From the NCBI RefSeq assembly GCF_013141725.1, contig NZ_WHNZ01000076.1:1-56432 (forward strand): a DNA stretch of 56,432 nucleotides, in the 5' to 3' direction. Positions within the stretch are counted from its first letter, which is position 1. Every line of letters begins with the position of its first letter. Shown here one piece after another: positions 26,126-35,500 of this stretch. Position numbers and translations under genes: made by a program. Source of the stretch: Paenibacillus planticolens (GTDB taxonomy: Bacteria; Bacillota; Bacilli; Paenibacillales; NBRC-103111). Below the pieces are notes generated by a model. The model was not told where the DNA came from. It made no database searches and worked only from the letters and a program-made list of their open reading frames with translations.

Positions 26126-26743
26126 CTTAATGCGAACGCAGGGACGGGGAGTCTCCATGCCTCGCTGGAGGGGGCCCGATGTGTCAGCTGAGACGTCACT
26201 TTTCAGCGTTAAAGTAAGCGGAGAGGGCAGCAGGTTGAAGTTAACGCTGTAAAACAAGCTAAAAGTTGGGGAACAGGCCCCTGATCTCTGGGCCTGATCC
26301 CCTCGCCCTCGCTAACGGACGGAGATGCCCTTATTCGATGGAATAGAACTTCTTCGAACATGCAACAGACATCAGCGCTTTTACTTGCTCACTTGGCGAC
26401 TGATTTCCCCGCGAAATTGGCAAATAAGGACTCTGGTGTCCACTAGCAGAGAGACAAGACGCTTCTCGCGAAGATAACGGCCGCTGTGTCCGAAGCGTGA
26501 TGAGACATAGGGCTCCCTCAACCGAATCGGGGTACGAGAAAGCTCCCCACTCTCCAACAGGACCTAGCCGCAGGCTAGGTCTTTTCTCTGTTCCGCAAGT
26601 TCCGTTTCCGCGCCTAAGTTTGAAATCTGACTTTTCGACCGGAAGAAGCAGTATTCGAACTATGCAGATTGTTCCGGATTCATTAAGGTAAGGGTGCAGA
26701 CAGACAGCAGCAACTTCAACAGACAGGAAGGAGTATCAGGCTT
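26126..26743. other. Long gene-free gap with repeat fragment
   Basis: No convincing gene was found in these 618 bases. CTCCATGCCTCGCTGGAGGG at 26153-26172 repeats the segment that precedes R2 copy 2, so a decayed R2 may lie here. The hairpin at 26558 is described separately. The promoter for the importer operon should lie between 26590 and 26740; no good -35/-10 pair is visible. AAGGAG lies 10 bases before the permease start. Confidence 0.5.
26558..26586 (+). terminator. Second copy of the ACCTAGCC hairpin
   Basis: ACCTAGCC-GCA-GGCTAGGT followed by CTTTTC nearly repeats the hairpin at 20299-20325. Both lie in a gap directly before a catabolic operon. Confidence 0.55.
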
Positions 26744-27652
26744 ATGAGCTTCATTAGGGAGATTTCAAGGAACCGTCAGCTGTATGTATTGGCTGTTCCG
26801 GGCATTATCTTTTTGGCGATCTTCTCCTACATTCCGATGATGGGACATTTGATTGCGTTCCAACGCTTTCAACCGGTCAAAGGGATTTGGGGAAGCAAAT
26901 GGGTGGGCTTTGACAATTTCAAGTTTTTTTTCGGAGGGCACGATTGGGTGCGAGTCACGTTCAATACACTGTATCTGAACCTGCTCTTTCTCATCTTCGG
27001 TATAGGGATGGCCATCGTTCTGGCCATTATCGTGAATGAAGTCAGGTCGACGCTCTTCAAGAAATTGAGCCAGTCGCTCATTTTCCTTCCCTATTTTATT
27101 TCCTGGTTGGTGGTCAGTCTGATGATGCTCGCTTTTATGAGCACGGAAGGCTTGATGAACGGCTTGCTCAAGAGCTTGGGGATGGATACGATAAATTGGT
27201 ATCAAAGTGTGCATCTGTGGCCGTTTCTTTTAACATTGGTGTACATATGGAAGTTTTCTGGCTACTACTCCATCATTTTTTTGGCCGCGATTGTGGGCAT
27301 TTCCAACGAATACTACGAATCGGCGAAGATCGACGGGGCGACCCGGTTCCAACAAATTCTGCATATCACGATTCCTTCGATCCGCTCGGTGATCGTTGTG
27401 CTGATGCTGCTCGGTGTCGGACGTATTTTCTTCGGGGACTTCGGCATGATCTACGGAATTATCGGGGACAATTCGATTCTGTATCCGACCACCGATGTCA
27501 TTGATACGTATTCGTTCCGGGCACTCCGCCAGCTGGGCAACTTCGGTATGTCTTCGGCCGTTGTGCTGTATCAATCGATGATGGGCCTTATCACCATCCT
27601 CATTTTTAACCGAATCGCGAAGAAAATTGATTCCGATTCCAGTCTCTTTTAG
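26744..27652 (+). CDS. Sugar ABC importer permease, LplB-type (second system)
   Basis: A 302-residue protein with about six helices, the LplB-type start YVLAVPGIIFLAIFSYIPMMGHLIAFQRF and an EAA loop (EYYESAKIDGATRFQQILHITIP). It starts an operon with a second permease and a binding protein. No ATPase gene is linked. Confidence 0.9.
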   Translation: MSFIREISRNRQLYVLAVPGIIFLAIFSYIPMMGHLIAFQRFQPVKGIWGSKWVGFDNFKFFFGGHDWVRVTFNTLYLNLLFLIFGIGMAIVLAIIVNEVRSTLFKKLSQSLIFLPYFISWLVVSLMMLAFMSTEGLMNGLLKSLGMDTINWYQSVHLWPFLLTLVYIWKFSGYYSIIFLAAIVGISNEYYESAKIDGATRFQQILHITIPSIRSVIVVLMLLGVGRIFFGDFGMIYGIIGDNSILYPTTDVIDTYSFRALRQLGNFGMSSAVVLYQSMMGLITILIFNRIAKKIDSDSSLF

Positions 27653-27661
27653 GAGGAGCTT

Positions 27662-28591
27662 ATGGAAGTCACAGTTATGGCAGCACCCGATAAAACGGCT
27701 CGAACGCGAATCCAATCGGATACATCCTGGCGTGAGAAACTGTTTCTAGGTTTCATCTATGTATTCATTGCAGCCTTCAGCCTCGTTTGTGTGATTCCCT
27801 TCTGGATCGTCTTGGCGGATTCTTTCGCTTCCGAGGCGAGTTTCCTCCAATATGGGTATCAAATCCTTCCTAGCGAGTGGAGTCTGGACGCTTACAAGTT
27901 TTTGCTGCAAGGGGGACAGTTCCTCACCAGCTACAAAAATTCTCTCATCGTCACCATTGTAGGAACCGCGCTGGCCGTCGTCATGACCTCTATGTTCGCC
28001 TATGTGCTGGCGCATCCCAAGGTGAAATACCGCCATGTCCTTTCCTTCTTAACCTACTTGGCGATGGTTCTCGGCGGCGGCTTAGTTGGCTTTTATATCA
28101 TGGTGACCAATTGGCTTCACCTGAAAGACTCTTTGTGGGCGCTCATTCTTCCCTATTTGCTGAATCCTTTCTATGCGTTCATTCTCGTTGCCTTCTATAA
28201 ATCGCTGCCTTATGAAATTAACGAGGCCGCAACGATTGACGGAGCAGGGGATATTCGTCTTTTCTATAAAATTATTGTGCCGATCTCCACACCGGTCATT
28301 GCGACGGTTTCGCTTTTTTATGCCATTCAGTATTGGAACGATTGGTATTTATCCTTGCTGTTCATCGACAATTATAAACTGCATCCCTTGCAGCTGATGA
28401 TCCGCCAATTAATATCGAATCTCAATGTTTCCTCTTATGTCGGCGGCGGCGCCAGCTATCAAGTATCGGCTCCGACGAGCGCCATTCAGTTGGCAACCGT
28501 TTGTCTAACAATCGGTCCGATTGTGTTCCTCTATCCTTTTCTGCAAAAGTATTTCGTGAAAGGCATTACGATTGGCGCTGTAAAAGGTTAA
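27662..28591 (+). CDS. Sugar ABC importer permease, LplC-type (second system)
   Basis: A 309-residue membrane protein. It has about six helices, an EAA loop (YEINEAATIDGAGDIRLFYKII) and the end LQKYFVKGITIGAVKG typical of LplC-like permeases. It starts nine bases after its partner, with AGGAGG in the gap. Confidence 0.9.
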   Translation: MEVTVMAAPDKTARTRIQSDTSWREKLFLGFIYVFIAAFSLVCVIPFWIVLADSFASEASFLQYGYQILPSEWSLDAYKFLLQGGQFLTSYKNSLIVTIVGTALAVVMTSMFAYVLAHPKVKYRHVLSFLTYLAMVLGGGLVGFYIMVTNWLHLKDSLWALILPYLLNPFYAFILVAFYKSLPYEINEAATIDGAGDIRLFYKIIVPISTPVIATVSLFYAIQYWNDWYLSLLFIDNYKLHPLQLMIRQLISNLNVSSYVGGGASYQVSAPTSAIQLATVCLTIGPIVFLYPFLQKYFVKGITIGAVKG

Positions 28592-28651
28592 GTTTAAGAC
28601 GGTTTCACCCGAGTCTCTCGGTTTAACATATTTCTACAGGAGGTCGCAACA

Positions 28652-30211
28652 ATGAATAGAACAAAATGGACAGGTACCGCTCTAACGATGGTGATGCTGG
28701 CAAGTGTGCTAGTGGCTTGTACGAGTAAAAATGCAGAGCCTGCTGCGACGAATGCGCCTGGTAGTACGGCAGATGCCGTGGGAGCGAAGAAGCTGGACCC
28801 CGTCACGCTCAAAATTATGGTGCCCGGAGACAGGCCCAAAGATTTCGACGGCGTGATTCAGGAAGCGGAGAAAAGGATGGCGGGTTCCCTAAACGTGAAA
28901 TTGGACGTTGTCTTCGTGCCATGGGCCGATCTGGCTCAGAAAACCCAGGTTACGCTTTCATCCGGCGAAAACATCGACTTGATCTTCGATGCGCCATGGC
29001 TGCATCTGACGCAGCAAATCGCCGCCGGCAGCTATGAACCGCTCGATGATCTGCTCAAGCAGTACGGGCCGAACATTCTCAAGAACCGACCGCAGCAAAT
29101 GTGGGACGCTAACAAATTCGACGGAAAAATCATGGGCATCCCCAACGGCAACTCGTTTGTTCAGGGACGTGTTTACTACGTGAGGAAGGATCTTCGCGAA
29201 CAGCTTGGCATCGCCCCTATCAAAACCTATGACGATTTGATCAAATTTGCCTATGCGGTGAAAGAGAAGGTGCCGAACATCACACCGCTGGTGCCGGCCG
29301 GTCAAGATGTGAACAAAGGCCTCTCGGAAGGCGCATTCCGGCATTATTGGGCGGATAATAAGGCGAATATTCAACCAAGTCCTGCGCTATCCGAATCCCT
29401 CACGTTGTACACCAAGAACAATGATAGCAAAATATACAATCTGTTTGACGAGATGGATCCGATGGTGTGGTCATGGATTCAAAATGCCCGCAAACTGTAT
29501 CAGGATAAGATTATCAGTCCGGATGTGCTAGCTATCAAAGATGTTATGGAGCCGGCCAAACAAGGCAAAGCGGCGATCATTGCCAGCAATGATTTCGGCG
29601 TGAAGGACGATATCCAGAAAGCTTTAAAAAGCGGCAATCCCAAAGCGGAATTTGAAGCTGTCACATTTATGAATCTGAACAAAGGAGCTGTCCTGACGAA
29701 CTCCCTGCAGTATAATTTCATTTCCGTTCCCGTCGTGAGCAAGCATAAGGAGCGGGCCATTCAGTTCCTGGATTGGGCCAATCAGAAGGACAATTACGAT
29801 CTGTTAGTGTATGGAATCAAGGATAAGAACTGGGAAGCGATCGGAGATGACCAGTATACGTTCAAAGGCGACGGTTACACCTGGTTCCCTTATGTATGGA
29901 TTTGGAATCCGACGACAGACCGGCAGGATGCCAGCCAAAACGAGGAGACCAAGAAGCTGAACAAGTGGACGGCAGATGCCAGCAATTTCACGATTGACAA
30001 GCTGTCAGGGTTTACGTTCAACAACGCGCCGGTCAGCAATGAGATTTCCCAATACACCAGTATTGAGGCGAAATACTATTCCGCTTTGTTCAACGGGGTT
30101 GTCGATTCCGATGCTTATTGGGCCAAATTTAAAGCAGAAGCGGCACCTTTAGCGAAGAAAATTCAACTCGAAGAACAGAAGCAAATTGACGCCTTCCTGA
30201 CCAAAAAGTAA
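28652..30211 (+). CDS. Sugar-binding lipoprotein (second system)
   Basis: A 519-residue solute-binding protein. It has a signal peptide and the lipobox LVAC near residue 23, followed by a Ser/Ala/Thr-rich linker. The body fits large LplA/family 1 oligosaccharide-binding proteins of Paenibacillus. AGGAGG precedes the ATG, and it closes the three-gene importer. The following genes encode secreted glycan-active proteins, so the ligand may be a fragment they release. No terminator is seen before the regulator gene 92 bases on. Confidence 0.9.
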   Translation: MNRTKWTGTALTMVMLASVLVACTSKNAEPAATNAPGSTADAVGAKKLDPVTLKIMVPGDRPKDFDGVIQEAEKRMAGSLNVKLDVVFVPWADLAQKTQVTLSSGENIDLIFDAPWLHLTQQIAAGSYEPLDDLLKQYGPNILKNRPQQMWDANKFDGKIMGIPNGNSFVQGRVYYVRKDLREQLGIAPIKTYDDLIKFAYAVKEKVPNITPLVPAGQDVNKGLSEGAFRHYWADNKANIQPSPALSESLTLYTKNNDSKIYNLFDEMDPMVWSWIQNARKLYQDKIISPDVLAIKDVMEPAKQGKAAIIASNDFGVKDDIQKALKSGNPKAEFEAVTFMNLNKGAVLTNSLQYNFISVPVVSKHKERAIQFLDWANQKDNYDLLVYGIKDKNWEAIGDDQYTFKGDGYTWFPYVWIWNPTTDRQDASQNEETKKLNKWTADASNFTIDKLSGFTFNNAPVSNEISQYTSIEAKYYSALFNGVVDSDAYWAKFKAEAAPLAKKIQLEEQKQIDAFLTKK

Positions 30212-30303
30212 AAATCAAACCTCAGAATCAATATTGGAACCTCACAGCTCTTCCTAAATGTGCTTTAATAAATAGGGACATGAAACGATGAAGGGGAGTT
30301 CAG

Positions 30304-32538
30304 ATGCTGAGATTTCTGCCAGAAAAAACGTACCTTCGCAATTTTTTGAATATGGGACTGCTGTTTACAGTAATCATCCTGTTGTTCTCCTATTTATTAA
30401 GGCAGCAATATTCCAAACAGGCTTATGAGGATATCAATCAATTGATGGCAACGAAGACCGACAGTTTGAGTCAAGGTTTCGAGTATCAGCTGGACCACCT
30501 TCGTTCATATGCATTGAATATTTACCAGGACCCCGAGATTACGAATTGGCTGCTGTCCGATCAGAGCGAGCCTTTATCTACGGCGGCGGCGTTCAGATCC
30601 GTCTCCAAATATATGAGTTTGCAATCGTTCATCGCCTCGACGTACTTGGTGAACATGAAGACGGAGCAAGTCATTAATTCGAAAGATGGCATTCATACTT
30701 TTGCTAATTTTGAAGATCAGGCGATGCTGGCGCGTGTCCGCAATCAGCCGCCGACGATGCTCCGATTTTTCGATCATACACTGGCTAACGAATCTTACTT
30801 GGCGTTGACGGTGCCATCCAACCGTTCCAAAATCGCTAGCCAGGGGTATGTCGTTATTTTGCTGAACAAGAGTCTGCTGGAGAAGTATTTGCTGCAAAAT
30901 TTGAATGATGCGACGGCCAATATTTTGATTTTGGACGGCAATCAGCATGTCATTCTCGGAGGCTCCAACGCCTTCGATGCCAAGCAACTGCTCCAGCCGG
31001 ATTTGAAAAATCATCAAGTCTATCTGGACCATAATGTGTATTTGATTCATGCTCACGCGTTTCAGGTGGAGGATTGGACGCTCTACTCGATCGTAAAACT
31101 GAAGGATATCAGCAAGAATATTGACAAGATCGAACTGGAAATTCTCGGCATGTGTTTGTTTCTGCTTATCCTGCTGTCCGCTCTGACCTTCTGGAACTCG
31201 CGGCGTCATTTCAAGCCATTCAGCCAGTTGGCCACCCAAATGAAGGAAACGGTCGCTTCAACTTTACCGGGAGCAGAAAACAAGCATAATACAGAGTTTT
31301 CGATTATTAAATCAGGCTTGGATCATATGGTCAAAACGATGGAGGAGATGAACAGCGTCATTCGCAATCATCACGAAGTGATCAAGAATGAGTTTTTGAG
31401 GCAGTGGCTGCTGCAAGGTACGTACAATGAGGCTTTTCTCAAAACGGGGAGTACACGTCTGCAGACGCTGCTGAGCTCGGACATTTATTTGGCGGTCATG
31501 CGTATTAATCGGTTTCAAGCGTTCTCGGATCGTTATTCGTACGCATCGAGGAAGCTGCTCATTTATGCGATGGGCAATATCGCCGGAGAAGTGTTGGAGA
31601 AGCATGGCTTTGTATCCGAAACCGTCGATCTGGGAAGCGATCATGTGGCTGTGATGATTAGCGGCGACTTGCATAGGGTGAATCTTACAGAGGCTGTCTA
31701 TCAAGCTAGAGAAGAGATCGGCCATTGGCTGCAATTCCATGTTACCGTAGCGCTAAGCGGACGGACAGCGGTGCATAGCAATATGCGAAGCGTATATGAC
31801 CGCACGTATGACCTCACCTTGCTGAGATTTTTTAATGAGCAGGATAAAGTGTACGTGGAAGATGATTTGGGTGATTATTGGTCCGAACAGCAGTCCGATT
31901 TCGATGAAAATCTGGTGCAAGAGCTGATTCAATCTGTGCGCAAAGCGCAGAAGGAGAAAGTGCGCGAGCAGTTGGACGAATTATTCGCGAAGCTGCAGAC
32001 TCTGTCGTATACGGAGTGCCAGTTCCAGTTGAAGCTGCTGCTGTTTTACATTTTCAAAGCGTTCAATAAAGTTATGTCTGACCAAGAGCCCGGCGGGGTC
32101 GATTTGCTTCTTCAGAAGTTCGATACTTTGCTGGATGTGAAGGAGTGGGTGTACAGCCAATTCGTTACCATTATCGACAGCGTTGCGCTCAAGAGTTCCG
32201 CTTCCAACCGGAAGGAGGAACTGGCTTCGGAGATGTTTGACTATGTCAAGCAGCATTTCCATGACCCGATGCTTACTCTGGAAAGCATTGCCGATTATTT
32301 GGTGCTTTCCGTCAGCTATGTACGGCTTGTTTTCAAAGAAACGTATCTCATCACACTGTCTGATTTCATTCATCAGGAGCGTCTGGAGCAAGCCAAAAAG
32401 CTGCTCGTATCGACGGATTTGCCGGTGCTTCATATCGCGGAACGCTCGGGATTCCAGTCGAAAACGACGTTTTTTACCTCATTTAAAAAGTACACGGGCT
32501 TAACGCCTAATCAGTACAGGGAGCAAAACAACGACTAA
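30304..32538 (+). CDS. AraC-type regulator fused to a membrane sensor domain (second)
   Basis: A 744-residue protein with transmembrane helices at ~14-35 and ~279-302 flanking an extracytoplasmic sensor region. A linker follows, with two C-terminal AraC helix-turn-helix motifs (LESIADYLVLSVSYVRLVFKE and HIAERSGFQSKTTFFTSFKK). It is organised like the regulator at 9732 but diverged. It lies between the importer and the giant secreted-protein genes on the same strand, so it probably controls this locus. Confidence 0.88.
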   Translation: MLRFLPEKTYLRNFLNMGLLFTVIILLFSYLLRQQYSKQAYEDINQLMATKTDSLSQGFEYQLDHLRSYALNIYQDPEITNWLLSDQSEPLSTAAAFRSVSKYMSLQSFIASTYLVNMKTEQVINSKDGIHTFANFEDQAMLARVRNQPPTMLRFFDHTLANESYLALTVPSNRSKIASQGYVVILLNKSLLEKYLLQNLNDATANILILDGNQHVILGGSNAFDAKQLLQPDLKNHQVYLDHNVYLIHAHAFQVEDWTLYSIVKLKDISKNIDKIELEILGMCLFLLILLSALTFWNSRRHFKPFSQLATQMKETVASTLPGAENKHNTEFSIIKSGLDHMVKTMEEMNSVIRNHHEVIKNEFLRQWLLQGTYNEAFLKTGSTRLQTLLSSDIYLAVMRINRFQAFSDRYSYASRKLLIYAMGNIAGEVLEKHGFVSETVDLGSDHVAVMISGDLHRVNLTEAVYQAREEIGHWLQFHVTVALSGRTAVHSNMRSVYDRTYDLTLLRFFNEQDKVYVEDDLGDYWSEQQSDFDENLVQELIQSVRKAQKEKVREQLDELFAKLQTLSYTECQFQLKLLLFYIFKAFNKVMSDQEPGGVDLLLQKFDTLLDVKEWVYSQFVTIIDSVALKSSASNRKEELASEMFDYVKQHFHDPMLTLESIADYLVLSVSYVRLVFKETYLITLSDFIHQERLEQAKKLLVSTDLPVLHIAERSGFQSKTTFFTSFKKYTGLTPNQYREQNND

Positions 32539-32565
32539 TCATTCGAAATCATTCAAAATTTCTTC

Positions 32566-35500
32566 ATGGAGGAGGGTTTAATGATGATGGAAAAAAGCAA
32601 AAGATGGATCTGTTGGTTGCTAATAGGGGTGCTTGCGCTCTGCAACCTGCCCGTGTATATCGCAGCGGAGGGCGGCCCCTACACGCTGGATAACTTGCTG
32701 GCGGCCGATATGGATACACACTTTGACGGAGGGGTAAGTCCCTTTACGCCAGCAAGCGACACATCCGGAGGATCGCAAAGGATCGTATCGGTTAATGGCA
32801 ACAATGCCCTTGAGTTTCGCGATGCTTCACTGGGGACGAATTTAAGCAGTTCTTTTTATTATCAGTTGAACAGCGGCAGACTCAAGAATCGGATGAATGA
32901 AATCTATAATATGCCGGTAGGCAGTCCCCCTGTCGAGTTTGTTTTTTCCTACAAGCTGATGCGCAGCGCAGCAAGCAATAAGCCTGTAGCCAAAGATATT
33001 TACGCGCAGATTCAATTGGCTCCTTACGATAATGTGCTGATTCCTCGTTTTCCGGCAGATATGCCTAGTATTTCGGGGACGGCAGCCTACCTGAACAATG
33101 TGCCCGATGAGTTGAAAACTGTGAACGACAGCGATCTGGCCAGCTATCGATTCAAGGTATACCCCAATGGCGGACAGAAAAACATTACAAGTGTGAAACT
33201 AACGTTCTCGGTTCGTGTGGATACAGGCGGGACGGACGAAGCCTACCTGGTCGACGATTTGGCGATTTCCGAAGTGAAGAGCCCGCAGGAGCTGGATACG
33301 GAAGCCCCGACAGTCCCAACCCAGTTAACGCTTGCTGGGAAGTCAGATACGAGTGTTAACTTGAGTTGGACAGCTTCGAGCGACAATGTGGGAGTTACGA
33401 GATATGACATTTATCGCGATGGTTTTCCAGTTGATTATGTAAGCGGTTCCACCACGGCGTACACTGTAGTCGGTTTGTCGCCGAACACGACCTATCGCTA
33501 TTTGGTGAAGGCCAGAGATGCAGCTGGAAACTTGTCAGCAGCCAGTAATGAGGTGACAGTTACGACAGATCCGTCTATCGGCGGTTTGCCTGAACCGCTT
33601 GGAGATCGCGATATCGGGAATGTGAAGCCTGCGGGCAGCGCAAGCTACAACCCGGTTATGGGCAGGATCAAAGTGCAGGGTTCCGGCAGCGACATTTTTG
33701 GCACGGAGGATGCGTTCCATTATGTCTATCGCCCTTGGACAGGGAATGGGCAGGTTGTGGCGCGCGTCTATGGCATAGAGAACGGCGTAACCTGGACGAA
33801 AGCGGGCGTTATGATCCGTGCGAGCATGTCGGAGCAGTCGCCTAATGTGATGATGGCGCTGACGCCTGCTGGCGGGACCTATTTCCAGGATCGGCTTCAA
33901 GCGGGCGGAGCCTCCACCTCAACGTCGGGAACACAAGTCAGTCCGCCTTATTGGGTGAAGCTGGTTCGTAAAGACAACGTAATCAGCGCGTATGATTCCA
34001 GCGACGGCATCAACTGGACGCTGATCAAGAAAGAGACGATGAGTCTGCCGGAGACGGTGTACTTCGGGCTGGCGGTGACGAGCCACAATACCGGCAAGCT
34101 GGCTGCAGCGGAATTCGACCAAGTGAGCATCGGTGAAGTCCCGCCGGCGGAAAGCACGAACTCCCCTTTTCCCGGTACAGTGGAAAGCAGGAGACAATGG
34201 CTGTGGGACAAAACAAAAACGATGTCGGAGATGGGTCTGCAGCTGAATATCGTCCAGTATGTCGCGCAAATTGTTGATGGGCAGAACGTAGCTGGAAACC
34301 TGCAAAAAATCGATAAGATGTTTCAAGCCTACGATGCCGAGCAGTATAAAACGGTGTCCAAAATGTATGCCTACTTGATGGTTGGCAATCAATTCAACAG
34401 TACGATGATCGATCATGTCAAAGCGTATTTCGCGCAATATGCGTATGCAAAGCTGCCGCAAACGGAAAATCTCCGAATGAGCAATTATACGGCAGGCTAT
34501 TTGGTAGGCCAGTCTTTCCCTGATCTTCAGGATTTGAATGGCAAATCCGGAGCTGTTCTGAAGAGCGAGAACAGAGCGAATATTGAAGAGATGCTGAGTG
34601 CCGGGGTTCGTTACGGGTGGGCGGAATATGAAAGCCCGGAATATACGTTCATGACCTACTTTTGTCTGAATGCGTTATACCAGTATACAGATGAGCCCGA
34701 TTTTAAGCAGAAGTTAAAAATGGCGATGGATGTCATGTGGTTCGAATGGGCCAATGACTGGATCGACGGCACCTTCATCTCCACCTCGAACAGGGCCAAA
34801 GGCGATTCTGTCTCGGCGAGCGATCTGACATGGAGAGGGGCCGATCATACGGCGCTGTCCTGGATGTATTTCGGCGGCAATCGCGCGCAAGAAGGGATCG
34901 GCGAAACGGATGCTTTGGTTCCTTCCGCGTACCGCCCTTATCTGGAATACTTGGGCATGGTTCTCTATCGCGGCATGAGTTATACGCCGCCCGAAATGGC
35001 TGTCCGAATCGGGCAATCCGGCGATAAAAGCTACGCTTCGCGCAAGACGAATCTGCAAAATTCGAGCGGCCGCAATTTGAAAACATACCGTCAGGCGTAT
35101 GTGAAGCCGACTTGGGGCCTGGCAACGGAAGTTACCTATAATCGGGTCGATAACTGGATCGAAGATATTCCGGTTGTCCTGCGCTGGCATTCGGCCAAGG
35201 CCAATCCGCTCTTCCGGGTGAATGCCGACCAAGGCGACAGCCCGATCGGCAATTATGATCAACCGGCCAATCATCGCATCATGCAGGATGGCAAAGCAGC
35301 CGTCGGCGTATATAAATTGTTGAATAGTCCTACCTCGAATTATCTGAATGCTATGTTTCCCGACACGGGTTCTATTATTTCCCGAGAGGAACAGTCCGGA
35401 TGGGTCTTTAACAATGCCGGTCCAATGTATTTTGCCTTTAAAATGATAAAACCTTACTCTTGGTACTACCAGACGCCTACGGATCCTTCGAATAAAGTGA

